NCBI GenBank assembly: GCA_049293015.1
Contig: JBATSB010000210.1
Coordinates: forward strand, 8,143-72,142
Source of the DNA: UBA2330 sp049293015
Lineage (GTDB): Bacteria > Bacteroidota > Ignavibacteria > Tepidaquicellales > Tepidaquicellaceae
Reading direction: 5' to 3'
Length of the DNA stretch: 64,000 bases
A program made the position numbers and the translations under genes. Below the pieces are notes generated by a model. It was not told where the DNA came from. It searched no databases and worked only from the letters and a program-made list of their open reading frames with translations. Shown here piece after piece: positions 19,728 to 28,729 of this stretch. Within the stretch, counting starts at the first letter, position 1. Each line of letters starts with the position of its first letter.

Positions 19728-19784
19728 AAATATTACTCGATACTTAGCTCTTATTTATCAGAAAATAAATTACAACCTATAATT

Positions 19785-19838
19785 CTCTAAGTCTCAAAGA
19801 AGAATTATTTAAAAGCACTTAAGCTTAGAGTCTTAGAG
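19785..19838. repeat. Imperfect inverted repeat between convergent genes
   Basis: CTCTAAGTCTCAAAG (19785-19799) pairs imperfectly with CTTAGAGTCTTAGAG (19824-19838). It lies in the 185-base spacer between the ends of the GH5-like gene and pyrG. It may act as a weak bidirectional terminator, or be a fragment of a dispersed intergenic repeat. Confidence 0.4.
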
Positions 19839-19912
19839 CCTTTGTGGCAACTGCAAAATTTTCAACCGAATGTACGGCTGGGTAAATCTGAAACTTAATT
19901 GTGTAAAAAAAT

Positions 19913-21544
19913 TTATTTTTTAGTTGAATAATTTATACATGCCTTTACAAACTCTCTGAACAGCGGATGCGGATTAATTATTCTTGATTTTAATTCAGGA
20001 TGAAACTGACTGGCAATAAAAAACGGATGCTTTGTCTGAGGCAGTTCGATCATCTCTACTAATGTACTGTCAGGTGATAATCCCGAAAGTTTTAAACCAT
20101 TTTCAGTCAGTAACTTTCTGTAATTATTATTAACCTCATAACGGTGTCTGTGTCTTTCATTTATAGATTCTTTTTTATAACATTTATATGCTAAAGAATT
20201 TTTTTCAACGATACACGGATATGAGCCGAGCCGCATTGATCCTCCCATAACTTTTACTGACTTTTGATATTCCATTATATCTATTACACTGTCTTTACTT
20301 TTTTCGAATTCGGAAGAATTAGCTGATTTCAGTCCGCAGACATTTCTTGCAAACTCAATTACAGCACATTGTAATCCAAGACATATTCCAAGAAAAGGGA
20401 TCTTTTTTTCTCTCACATATTTAATTGCTTTGATCTTCCCTTCGACTCCCCTTTTTCCAAATCCGGGACAGATAAGTAGTCCGCTGATATTTCCAATTAT
20501 TTTCCCAATATTAGCTTTCCCTTTTTCAAGCTCTTCAGAATTTATCCACTTAAGATTTACCTTCACTTCATTATAAGCTCCCGCATGTATAAATGACTCC
20601 AAAATACTTTTGTATGCATCGGGAATAATATTATACTTGCCGCATATTCCGATCGTAATTTCTTTTTTAGGATTTAGAATTTTATTTACAACTTTTTTAT
20701 AATTCCGTAAATTTGGTTCTGAAGATTTAAGATTAAGTCTTTTCATAACTACTTCATCAAACTTTTCTTTCTTCAAATTAAGCGGAACTTCATAAATAGA
20801 CTTTGCATCAAGTGCCTGCAATACTGAACCCTGCTCAATATTACAAAACAGTCCAATTTTTTCTCTTAACTCTCTTGACAGACTCATCTCACTTCTGCAT
20901 AAAAGCATATCCGGCTGAATTCCGATCTCAAGCAAAGTTTTTACTGAATGTTGTGTAGGTTTGGTCTTCAGCTCGCCTGCAGATTTTATGAACGGCACTA
21001 AGGTCAGATGAACACAGAGTGAATTATTTTTCCCCACATCAAACATTATCTGTCTCATAGCTTCAAGGAATGGAAGAGATTCAATGTCACCGACAGTGCC
21101 GCCGATCTCAGAAATTATAACATCATATTTTTTTACAGATTCTAAAGCTCTGATCCTTCTTTTTATTTCGTCTGTGATATGCGGGATCACCTGAACAGTT
21201 GCACCGAGATAGTCACCTCTCCTTTCCTTTGTGATCACTTCATTATAGATCTGTCCGGTCGTCATATTATTTGCGCGTGACATATTTTCATCAAGGAATC
21301 TTTCATAATGTCCGAGATCAAGATCAGTTTCCGCTCCGTCTTCCGTTACAAAGACTTCTCCATGCTGAGTCGGAGACATTGTGCCCGGATCAACATTTAT
21401 GTAAGGATCCAGTTTTTGAATTGTAACTCTTAAACCTCTGGCTTTAAGAAGTAATCCAAGAGAAGCCGCGGCTATTCCTTTTCCAAGAGAGGAAACTACT
21501 CCTCCGGTTAAGAATACATACTTTGTATGGTGTAGGTTTTTCAT
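19913..21544 (-). CDS. pyrG: CTP synthase (glutamine-hydrolysing)
   Basis: A 543-residue enzyme converting UTP, ATP and glutamine to CTP. The N-terminal synthetase domain starts with KYVFLTGGVVSSLGKG (P-loop) and contains LDPYINVDPGTMSP and the EIGGTVGDIE motif. The C-terminal class I glutamine amidotransferase domain has the nucleophile Cys388 in GICLGLQ and the catalytic His-x-Glu in SQFHPELKS. Length matches the family (about 545). It is the last gene of the plsC-gatC-kdsB-pyrG cluster, 77 bases after kdsB; its product is the co-substrate of KdsB, which makes this pairing common in Gram-negative genomes. Confidence 0.98.
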   Translation of the reverse strand: MKNLHHTKYVFLTGGVVSSLGKGIAAASLGLLLKARGLRVTIQKLDPYINVDPGTMSPTQHGEVFVTEDGAETDLDLGHYERFLDENMSRANNMTTGQIYNEVITKERRGDYLGATVQVIPHITDEIKRRIRALESVKKYDVIISEIGGTVGDIESLPFLEAMRQIMFDVGKNNSLCVHLTLVPFIKSAGELKTKPTQHSVKTLLEIGIQPDMLLCRSEMSLSRELREKIGLFCNIEQGSVLQALDAKSIYEVPLNLKKEKFDEVVMKRLNLKSSEPNLRNYKKVVNKILNPKKEITIGICGKYNIIPDAYKSILESFIHAGAYNEVKVNLKWINSEELEKGKANIGKIIGNISGLLICPGFGKRGVEGKIKAIKYVREKKIPFLGICLGLQCAVIEFARNVCGLKSANSSEFEKSKDSVIDIMEYQKSVKVMGGSMRLGSYPCIVEKNSLAYKCYKKESINERHRHRYEVNNNYRKLLTENGLKLSGLSPDSTLVEMIELPQTKHPFFIASQFHPELKSRIINPHPLFREFVKACINYSTKK

Positions 21545-21621
21545 TTATTAATATTTTTATAATTTCCATTGACCAAATTTCAAATAATTAATTTCATACA
21601 AAATCAAATCTTAATCATTTT

Positions 21622-22383
21622 TCACAGTAAATGTTCTGTAGTATTTATATTATTTTTATCAAGTATCATTAAATCTTCAGGCGTATCAACAGACAAAGAA
21701 TCTTTATTTGTAATTACAACTTTTATTTTCTCACCGTTCTCAAGTATCCTGAGCTGTTCAAGCTTCTCTGTCTCTTCAAGATAACTTTTTTTCATTTCTG
21801 CAAATTCTTTAAGAAATTTTTTCCTGTAAACATAAAGTCCTATATGTTTGTAAAATTTTGCAGACGCAGGTAAGTATAATGAATTTGATATACTTTTATC
21901 AAAAGGGAGTATACCTCGTGAAAAATAAATTGCAAATCCGTTTACATCAAATATCACCTTTACTATATTCGGATTTGTTACTTCCGAAATGTCTTTTATT
22001 CTTGTTGCTAAAGTGGAAACATTGAGTTTCTTATCAGACAGTAACGGCTTAACAGCTTTGTCAATATTTTTCGGATCAATGTATGGTTCATCACCCTGAA
22101 TATTCACTACAATGTTACAGTCAATATTTTGAACTGCTTCATTGATTCTGTCAGTACCGGATTTGTGTTTCTTCGAAGTCATTACTGCCTTACCTCCGAA
22201 GGACAATACGTGTTCATAAATTCTTTTGTCGTCAGTTGCAACAATTACATTATCTAATAAAGAACATTTCATTGACTGTTCATATACTCTGCGGATCATA
22301 GATTTGCCTTTGATAATAATCAAAGGTTTTCCGGGAAATCTTGTAGAATCGTATCTTGCAGGGATTACACCGGTTACTTTCAT
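21622..22383 (-). CDS. kdsB: 3-deoxy-manno-octulosonate cytidylyltransferase (CMP-KDO synthetase)
   Basis: A 253-residue cytoplasmic enzyme activating KDO with CTP for the lipopolysaccharide inner core. The N-terminal nucleotide-binding motif VIPARYDSTRFPGKPL, the VATDD strand, GTDRINEAVQ and NIQGDEPYID are all diagnostic. Its ATG overlaps the gatC stop codon as ATGA, indicating translational coupling. Presence of kdsB supports a lipopolysaccharide-bearing outer membrane. Confidence 0.96.
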   Translation of the reverse strand: MKVTGVIPARYDSTRFPGKPLIIIKGKSMIRRVYEQSMKCSLLDNVIVATDDKRIYEHVLSFGGKAVMTSKKHKSGTDRINEAVQNIDCNIVVNIQGDEPYIDPKNIDKAVKPLLSDKKLNVSTLATRIKDISEVTNPNIVKVIFDVNGFAIYFSRGILPFDKSISNSLYLPASAKFYKHIGLYVYRKKFLKEFAEMKKSYLEETEKLEQLRILENGEKIKVVITNKDSLSVDTPEDLMILDKNNINTTEHLL

Positions 22384-22670
22384 TTATCTAAAATCTTTGG
22401 TACTTTAAAAAACTTACCGGTTTTTGAAGGAGCATTTTTTAATGCTTCTTCAGTTGAAAGCCATTTTTCCGATTCATCTTTTCTTAAAACGTTTGAAGTC
22501 TCATTGATATTTTCCAATGGCTCGACACCTTCGAGATCCAGTTCATTAAGCTGATCAATGTATTCAAGAATTTGATTAAGCTCGGTCTGCAGCTTACCTG
22601 TTTCACTTACATTAAATTTTAACTTGGCAAGCTTGGCAATTTTTTCTACGTCTTTAATTGTAACTGACAT
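22380..22670 (-). CDS. gatC: Aspartyl/glutamyl-tRNA amidotransferase subunit C
   Basis: A 96-residue subunit of the GatCAB complex, which converts misacylated Glu-tRNA(Gln) or Asp-tRNA(Asn). The VEKIAKLAKLKF start, the LNQILEYIDQLNELDLEGVEP core and the FFKVPKILD C-terminus match the family throughout. gatA and gatB are not in the window. It overlaps kdsB by 4 bases and follows plsC after a 20-base spacer made of repeated TAATTTCTAATTTT units. Confidence 0.93.
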   Translation of the reverse strand: MSVTIKDVEKIAKLAKLKFNVSETGKLQTELNQILEYIDQLNELDLEGVEPLENINETSNVLRKDESEKWLSTEEALKNAPSKTGKFFKVPKILDK

Positions 22671-22690
22671 TAATTTCTAATTTTTAATTT

Positions 22691-23380
22691 CTAATTTTTA
22701 ATTTTTAATTGCTCTACGATAATATTTCTTATCTCCTCGAGTAGACCTTTGTCTTTTCTGTATTCTACAGGTAAACTAAAATTCACATGCACATCTCCTG
22801 ATCTGATTTCAAATTTACCCCTGGGCAATATTTTTTCTGATCCGATAATCGTAGTCGGCACTAATGGTACTTTGGATTCCTCTGCCAGCACAAACATTCC
22901 TCTTTTGAATTCACCCGGAATGCAGTCATAACTACGCGTTCCTTCAGGAAATATCACTACAGAAATTCCGTTAATTATTTTTACTGCTGCCGCTTTTAGT
23001 GACTTCATAGCATCTCTGATATTTTCCCTGCTGATCGGTATGTAACCACCGAGGTACATTCCCCAACCGAGGATTGGAATCTTTGTCAGACTGTCCTTAT
23101 AAATAAATCTGACATTATTCGGTATAGCTTTCATCAAAATCGGAATGTCAAAGTAGCTCAGATGATTGGATATGAAAATGTAAGTTTCATGTTTATTTAG
23201 ATTTTCAAGTCCCGATATACTGACCTTTACACCTGCAATAAATAAAATTACTCCTCCAAAAATCTTGGAGAGATAATGTGTGATCCTGCCTCGCCTGTCT
23301 ATGGGAGATACAATAATTGTAAGTATTGCGATTATTATGCAATGGATCGAAATTAAAACGGCCTTAATTGTTGAAATCAC
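22691..23380 (-). CDS. plsC: 1-acyl-sn-glycerol-3-phosphate acyltransferase
   Basis: A 229-residue membrane-associated enzyme making phosphatidic acid from lysophosphatidic acid. Two N-terminal hydrophobic segments precede the acyltransferase domain. Motif I is NHLSYFD (HxxxxD catalytic motif, about residue 73), motif II includes GGYIPISR, and motif III is FPEGTRS (about 142). The stop codon lies inside a short AT-rich repeat. It is the first gene of the plsC-gatC-kdsB-pyrG run and is divergent from a GNAT gene. Confidence 0.93.
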   Translation of the reverse strand: MISTIKAVLISIHCIIIAILTIIVSPIDRRGRITHYLSKIFGGVILFIAGVKVSISGLENLNKHETYIFISNHLSYFDIPILMKAIPNNVRFIYKDSLTKIPILGWGMYLGGYIPISRENIRDAMKSLKAAAVKIINGISVVIFPEGTRSYDCIPGEFKRGMFVLAEESKVPLVPTTIIGSEKILPRGKFEIRSGDVHVNFSLPVEYRKDKGLLEEIRNIIVEQLKIKN

Positions 23381-23464
23381 GCGTAAAAATAATTATAAAG
23401 TCTCTTTATTAAAAGTTAAATAATATGTTTTAATAAAATTTATTATCTTACATAAATTTTTTTT

Positions 23465-23896
23465 ATGAAAACTAATTTCACAAAAGGAGATTATCTGATA
23501 AGCTCGGATAAATCACTCCTTGACATAAAAGTTATTCAGAAATATCTCAGCAATTCTTATTGGGCAAAGAACCGACTTTTAAAAACTACAAAAAAATCTA
23601 TTGAAAACTCGGTCTGTTTCGGACTTTATTTTAAAGAAACTCAGATTGGTTTTGCAAGAGTAATCACTGATAAAGCTACTTTCGCATATCTAGCTGATGT
23701 ATTTATTTTAGAGGAACACAGAGGAAAAGGTTTATCAAAATGGATGATGAAGGTAGTTTTTGAATATGGAGAATTTAAAAATTTACGAAGATGGTTTCTC
23801 GCCACAAAAGATGCTCATTCTCTTTATGAAAAATTTGGATTTCATTCTCTGAAAGAACCGGAAAAATTAATGGAGATGTTTAGGAAGGATCTGTAA
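23465..23896 (+). CDS. GNAT-family N-acetyltransferase
   Basis: A 143-residue acetyl-CoA-dependent transferase. The acetyl-CoA-binding motif A is clear in LADVFILEEHRGKGLSKWMM (about residues 78-97), followed by motif B-like FLATKDAHSLYEKFGF (about 117-132). This compact form is related to single-domain GNAT proteins of unknown small-molecule substrate. It is a lone gene, converging 3 bases from the HicB-like gene. Confidence 0.88.
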   Translation: MKTNFTKGDYLISSDKSLLDIKVIQKYLSNSYWAKNRLLKTTKKSIENSVCFGLYFKETQIGFARVITDKATFAYLADVFILEEHRGKGLSKWMMKVVFEYGEFKNLRRWFLATKDAHSLYEKFGFHSLKEPEKLMEMFRKDL

Positions 23897-23899
23897 AAA

Positions 23900-24121
23900 T
23901 TAATTTTTTAACGGAATTAAATTCTTATCAAATTTAATCACAACTAAATCTGTCTGCTCTTTGGGAATTTCAGTATTATCATTCAGATGAATTATCAAAG
24001 CTTCTTTTAATAATGCAATAGTTTTTCTCTTTGTATCTGCGGCAGATACACAACCCGGAACATCAGGTATATAAGCACTGTATCCGTTTCCGTATTTTTT
24101 TATTACAGCTAGATAACTCAT
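23900..24121 (-). CDS. HicB-like protein (orphan antitoxin-type domain)
   Basis: A 73-residue protein with the HicB/UPF0150 partial RNase-H-like fold: YLAVIKKYGNGYSAYIPDVPGCVSAADT with a helix after it (ALLKEALIIHLN). Such proteins normally neutralise the HicA mRNA interferase, but no HicA-like frame is adjacent on either strand, and no C-terminal DNA-binding helix is present. It is probably a solitary member of the family, function unknown. Confidence 0.75.
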   Translation of the reverse strand: MSYLAVIKKYGNGYSAYIPDVPGCVSAADTKRKTIALLKEALIIHLNDNTEIPKEQTDLVVIKFDKNLIPLKN

Positions 24122-24144
24122 GATTAATTTTTGTTAAATAAATT

Positions 24145-24486
24145 TTAATAAAACTTATTCAAAAAACTCTTTATTTTCAATTTATATAAATCAGGATCTC
24201 TATTATAAATATTCTCATGTTCCGAATCAGTTGCAATCCATAATTCCTTTGGATCATTTGCCGAATTAAATAAATTTATAGTATTTTCCTTAGTAGTCCT
24301 GCTATCATTTTCCCCACCTATTATAAAAACAGGTATATGAATTCTATTTATTTCTTTTACTGGTGAAATCTCATCTATACTTATTCCTAATAATTTTTCT
24401 GCTTCAGGTTTCATAAAAATAGTACCTAAACTTCCCGGTATATTAGTTGGAGAACCACATATTTCATTAACTCGATCTTGTCCCCA
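24145..24486 (-). pseudogene. 5'-truncated alpha/beta-hydrolase remnant
   Basis: An ATG at 24412-24414 opens 89 codons, but the frame continues 24 codons further upstream to a TGA at 24487-24489, and the whole stretch reads as the C-terminal third of an alpha/beta-hydrolase (dienelactone or S9-like). It carries VNEICGSPTNIPG, the strand IPVFIIGGENDSRTT holding the acid residue, and a histidine in DSEHENIY. The nucleophile-bearing N-terminal part is missing, and an unrelated DUF1254 gene ends 30 bases upstream. It is best read as the remnant of a gene cut at a recombination junction near 24.49-24.51 kb. Confidence 0.7.
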
Positions 24487-24515
24487 TCAAATCGTAAAGA
24501 ATTTAATCTGACAAA

Positions 24516-26048
24516 CTATTTTACAAGCTCAAAGTCATCTAACACAAAACTTCTGTCGTAGTATCCTTCTTCCGCACCATACAATCTGATTAAAACGAAC
24601 GGTTTCTTACCTTCCGTAGGAATCCAATTTGATTCCAGTCCGTCAGGTGCTTTTGGTCCGATATATATAGTAACGCTCTCGTCAGAATTTATCTTCATAG
24701 TCTTTCTGTCATAGTCGGAAAGTCCGGCTCTAACGAGGGGATTGTAAATAAACGCACCGGTCGCATCGTCATACATATTTACTGCCCAGAAGAACTTTAC
24801 CGGTACGGTCTTTGGAATTGTAATTTTATAATTTTTTCCGGCAAGAAGAGGATTTCCATCTTTATCAAACTTAGGTGTTAAGTAAGCATTGATTGGTCTT
24901 TCAGAATCCCATTTCTTAGGGAAAAACGTAACCTGGAAATAAGTTAATGCTCTCTCGGTATAGCTTAACCTATCCGGATATTCGAAATTGAATTCGCCGT
25001 TATTATCCGGCCAGATAATCGTGTAGTAATGTCTGTTATCCCAGATTTTATATTTATCCTTAGGCTGTGCATTTGTTTGTAACATATAAAAATATGCGTC
25101 AACAACCGCAGTTTCCATCGCTTTTTTTGTTTGCGCATCAGGATTGAACGGCTTGCCTTTTTCAATTCCTAAATATGCCAACATATCCATCATAACTTTA
25201 TCTCTGGGAAGTATGGGCTCAGCGCTGATTATTTTGTGTATTGTTTCAAAAGCGGAGATGTTGTAAGCCGGCAAAGTCGGAAACCTCAATTGCTTCGTTG
25301 ATGGGTCAATAAACTTCTGCTCAGGTGGATTTGATGCTTGAGATAATGGATACAGTTTTACTCCGTTTTTTACGTACTGAGCGGCTTTTTCCAAATCGCC
25401 TTTGGGTCCGGGTAATGCGCGGAATGCGAAATAGACTATTGAAGAACCGGTCTCAATTACATAATACCCTTCGGGAATAGGCTTATCGTAACCGGGAGGT
25501 AATAACAGATATTTTCCACCTTTACCCTTGTCCAGTCCCGGAGGACCAACGTCAGCAACGGTCGTTTGCCATGTTCCTACTACTTGCCCAAAGAAACTCG
25601 CTACGTCTGTTGCAGCAGGTATTTCCAGCACAGCCGGCTCTATTGATAGATCAGAATAACCTGTTGTATAAGGCACCTGGTTATTTGCGGTAAGCGCTTC
25701 GAGTCTTTCTGTAGCCGGCTCGGAGAATGCAACTATATCATTCGACTGTGCACCTACAGCATTCATAGCTTTTATGAAATTGTATATATCAAGTGCAGGT
25801 GTTGCCCAGATAATTACCTCGAATGCTCTTTGGTATTTCACTTGATAATCTAAATCCGGGACAGATTGTTTAGATCCATGATCAGGTTGTCCGCCCGCGG
25901 GTCCCGTTGTTGGAGCTACTGCGACTAATGGAATCGGGCTAGTTTCGACTAATGATGACTCCGGAGCTTTATCTTTTTTTGAAGTGCAACCCACTATGCT
26001 TACTAACAAAAGAATAACTAGTAAGACTGCTGCTTGTATTTTCTTCAT
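24516..26048 (-). CDS. DUF1254/DUF1214-domain lipoprotein
   Basis: A 510-residue predicted lipoprotein (lipobox in LVSIVGCTS, Cys21). Residues about 70-210 match the DUF1254 pattern (YQRAFEVIIWATPALDIYNF, then DKGKGGKYLLLPPGY). The C-terminal part (about 370-500) matches DUF1214 (FFWAVNMYDDATGAFI, then ESNWIPT and FVLIRLYGAEE). The biochemical role of the family is unknown. The gene is visibly richer in G and C than its neighbours and abuts a truncated hydrolase, so recent acquisition is plausible. It is about 180 bases downstream of another lipoprotein gene on the same strand. Confidence 0.85.
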   Translation of the reverse strand: MKKIQAAVLLVILLLVSIVGCTSKKDKAPESSLVETSPIPLVAVAPTTGPAGGQPDHGSKQSVPDLDYQVKYQRAFEVIIWATPALDIYNFIKAMNAVGAQSNDIVAFSEPATERLEALTANNQVPYTTGYSDLSIEPAVLEIPAATDVASFFGQVVGTWQTTVADVGPPGLDKGKGGKYLLLPPGYDKPIPEGYYVIETGSSIVYFAFRALPGPKGDLEKAAQYVKNGVKLYPLSQASNPPEQKFIDPSTKQLRFPTLPAYNISAFETIHKIISAEPILPRDKVMMDMLAYLGIEKGKPFNPDAQTKKAMETAVVDAYFYMLQTNAQPKDKYKIWDNRHYYTIIWPDNNGEFNFEYPDRLSYTERALTYFQVTFFPKKWDSERPINAYLTPKFDKDGNPLLAGKNYKITIPKTVPVKFFWAVNMYDDATGAFIYNPLVRAGLSDYDRKTMKINSDESVTIYIGPKAPDGLESNWIPTEGKKPFVLIRLYGAEEGYYDRSFVLDDFELVK

Positions 26049-26230
26049 GATTTCTTTTTTTTTAGATTTAAAATTTTAAGCTTCTGTTAAAACTTAATAT
26101 AAAAGTATAATTTGTATCACTTATCAATCAAAATCATACCTTTGTAATGACCTAAAGTTTGTCATTACTTGCTAATAATCTTAAAGTATGCTCGGGAGCA
26201 AACTTTTGGAATAACAACAATAGCAGTGAA

Positions 26231-27088
26231 TTACGGTTGATAGTTCATCATGCCCTGACCTGTTTTATCAAATACATTAAAAAAGTCATCTGCAATTAAA
26301 AGTGCTAAACCGTCTTTAGGAGTTTCAATCAAATCTTTTTCTAATGTGATAACTCTTACTTTCCAACCTTCTGGTAGGTTTTTGTAATGACTGTCTGCAT
26401 TTTCAAAGAATTCTTCATAAGTGTAAATCGGATCTAAACCCAATTGAAAACCTTTCATAATCCAGGTATTTCCATCAGCATCATCTAATAATAAAACTTT
26501 AGTGCCTTTATTCCAGCCTAATGAGCTTTTTCTACTAATGGTTTGAGTTGTATAAGGCTTTGTACTTTTAACCCCTTCTTTATTATCACCCATACTCAAT
26601 CTGGCAACCCAACGCGCTTCAATACCATTAAAAGACCTTTCAACACCTTCGTCAATATCAGTCCAATCAGGCAACCAAAGTTTAGGTCCGTTTAATGAAA
26701 CATTTAATACTCCATTTTCCTTTGCCATTTCTTCCAAATTAAGACCTTTAACAAGATCCTGTGGTGCTGTATTTTTATCGACAGGTATCCCTTTTGAAGT
26801 AAACATTGTATTGAAACATTCTGCTAAAATTCCTTCTTCTTTAGTTCCTTCATAAGCAAAAAATAACTCGATGAAACGGGTTTTATGCATACTATCAACA
26901 CGTGCAGATATTGCTCCATCACCATCATTCTTTACTTTATTTTCTACTACAGGAGCTTTTTCTTCAACTTTTGGTTTGTCCTCTGTAGTTTTTTGTTCTT
27001 TTTTTGCTGAATCACCACAAGAAATAAGAAATCCTGCAAGTAATAACAACAACATTGTTTTATTGAATTTTAAAATTTGCTTTTTCAT
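26231..27088 (-). CDS. Lipoprotein of unknown function
   Basis: The start is placed at 27088 rather than at the first in-frame ATG (27160): this ATG is preceded by GAGAAG at good spacing, and it begins a proper lipoprotein signal (KKQILKFN, hydrophobic core, FLISCGDS lipobox). The 285-residue product has a charged Glu/Lys linker (about 30-55), then a compact domain with WLPDWTDIDEG and KVLLLDDADGNTWIMKGFQ. I do not recognise the domain; I note only that it shares orientation and compositional shift with the DUF1254 gene downstream, so the two may be co-transcribed. Confidence 0.7.
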   Translation of the reverse strand: MKKQILKFNKTMLLLLLAGFLISCGDSAKKEQKTTEDKPKVEEKAPVVENKVKNDGDGAISARVDSMHKTRFIELFFAYEGTKEEGILAECFNTMFTSKGIPVDKNTAPQDLVKGLNLEEMAKENGVLNVSLNGPKLWLPDWTDIDEGVERSFNGIEARWVARLSMGDNKEGVKSTKPYTTQTISRKSSLGWNKGTKVLLLDDADGNTWIMKGFQLGLDPIYTYEEFFENADSHYKNLPEGWKVRVITLEKDLIETPKDGLALLIADDFFNVFDKTGQGMMNYQP

Positions 27089-27506
27089 AATACTTCTCAT
27101 TTTTAGTTTATATTCTATATTAATTAATCTTAAATTCGTTGTACACCGGCTGATATCCATAAGACATTTGACTGATTATTCTACCATTTTATTTTTATAA
27201 TTATTATTAACTTAGTAAAGAAAAAAAAAAAATGAATGATAATTATCATATGAAAAATTGAATATTGTTAGGCTTAATTAATGAAACACAATAATAAAAA
27301 GTGGTACAATAAAATTCTATTACGATTAGAGAAAACCTTAAAGTAAATTTCCTACCACTGCTGGTGTTCTAAAATTTTTTTATTGAGATTCAAATTAATT
27401 CTTTAACTTTAAAACTTTTTCGCCACCAAGAGCAATACCTTTACCCGATAAAAAGCGGTTGATGGATAGAGCAACACCAAGCCCGACGACAAATCAACGC
27501 TTCTCA
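27089..27506. other. Intergenic spacer with a 14-bp palindrome
   Basis: AT-rich spacer between the macB-like stop and the lipoprotein start. It contains ATGATAATTATCAT (27236-27249), a perfect palindrome similar to Fur-family half-sites, which could regulate the lipoprotein gene reading leftward. Nothing else convincing is seen. Confidence 0.3.
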
Positions 27507-28727
27507 TTACTCATACCTGATTGCATCAATTGGATCCAGAGCAGCAGCTTTTCGGGCAGGATACCATCCAAAAAAGATTCCTGTTACCGCACAAACCGCA
27601 AAAGATATAACGATGGAATATAAAGCAACACTTGTTGGCCAGTTTAAAAATTTTTCTATAAATTCAGTTGCTCCAAGTCCAAGAAGTACTCCTATAAACC
27701 CTCCTGTTATACTGATCAATATGGCTTCTATTAAAAACTGCATCAGGATGTCTATTCCTTTACCTCCTACGGCCATCCGCAAACCTATTTCTTTGGTTCG
27801 TTCCTTTACTGAAACATACATGATGTTCATAATGCCAATTCCGCCAATCAACAAGGAAATACTGGCTACCGCTACCAAAAGGATAGTCAGCATTTCACTG
27901 GTAGAACTAAAGGTAGAAATCAATTCTTCCATAGAACGTACGTTAAAATCGTCAGCTTCATTATCCATTAATTTGTGTTGCGAACGTAAAATTTCGGTTA
28001 CCTGGGTTACTGCTTCGGGAGCATCGTCTTCACTAATGGCAGAAGCTATTACCTGATTTAAATAATCGATTGCTAAAATACGTTTTTGTACCGTAGTATA
28101 TGGGGCAATCACCACATCATCCTGATCTTGTCCAAAAGTATTTTCTCCTTTTTCTTCCAATACGCCAATTATTTTAAAAGGAATATTATTAAAGCGGATC
28201 AATTGCCCGACAGGATCCTGACCATCAGGAAATACATTGTCTACAACAGTCTGCCCGATTATGGCAACCTTTGAAGCGGACTGTACTTCAACATCCGTAA
28301 ACATACTTCCGCTTTGCAGGCTAACCGCTTTAATCTTAAGATAGTCGGGATTTACACCATATATGGAAGATGGCCAGTTGTTAGAACCATTGATAACCTG
28401 TCCACCACCATTTACAACCGGTGTTATATAAGTTAACAATGTTGCTTTTTCCTTGATCACTTCATAATTTTTAAGTGTAAGTGTTTGCACATCGCCGCCA
28501 CTTCCCCTTGCCGGACCCCTGACATCTGTGCCTGGACTGATCGTTATCATATTGGAACCCATGCTAGAAATGGTGGTACGGATGCTTTCTTTAGAGCCTT
28601 CACCAATAGCAAGCATCGCAATTACGGAAGCTACACCAATGATGATTCCTAACATCGTCAGCAAGGTTCTTGTCTTATTCAGTACGATGGCTTTGAAAGC
28701 GATTTTAAATAGATTTAATAGTCTCAT
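27507..28727 (-). CDS. MacB-type ABC transporter permease
   Basis: A 406-residue inner-membrane permease of the MacB/FtsX type. One N-terminal helix (TLLTMLGIIIGVASVIAML) is followed by a large periplasmic MacB core domain (about 45-275) and three C-terminal helices, ending PARKAAALDPIDAIRYE, the usual C-terminus. It starts 2 bases after the ATPase stop. With the ATPase and membrane-fusion protein it should form a tripartite exporter, but no TolC-like outer-membrane partner is encoded here. Substrates of such pumps include peptides, macrolides and siderophores; this one cannot be assigned. Confidence 0.93.
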   Translation of the reverse strand: MRLLNLFKIAFKAIVLNKTRTLLTMLGIIIGVASVIAMLAIGEGSKESIRTTISSMGSNMITISPGTDVRGPARGSGGDVQTLTLKNYEVIKEKATLLTYITPVVNGGGQVINGSNNWPSSIYGVNPDYLKIKAVSLQSGSMFTDVEVQSASKVAIIGQTVVDNVFPDGQDPVGQLIRFNNIPFKIIGVLEEKGENTFGQDQDDVVIAPYTTVQKRILAIDYLNQVIASAISEDDAPEAVTQVTEILRSQHKLMDNEADDFNVRSMEELISTFSSTSEMLTILLVAVASISLLIGGIGIMNIMYVSVKERTKEIGLRMAVGGKGIDILMQFLIEAILISITGGFIGVLLGLGATEFIEKFLNWPTSVALYSIVISFAVCAVTGIFFGWYPARKAAALDPIDAIRYE

Positions 28728-28729
28728 GA

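Noticed and set aside
23900..24121. HicB-like gene as half of a HicAB toxin-antitoxin pair
   Set aside because: No HicA-like double-stranded-RNA-binding frame exists within several hundred bases on either strand.
27424..27503. A short open stretch after the macB-like stop that could be a remnant of a further exporter gene
   Set aside because: About 33 codons only, preceded by a stop and without a recognisable motif. Too short to support a TolC remnant.
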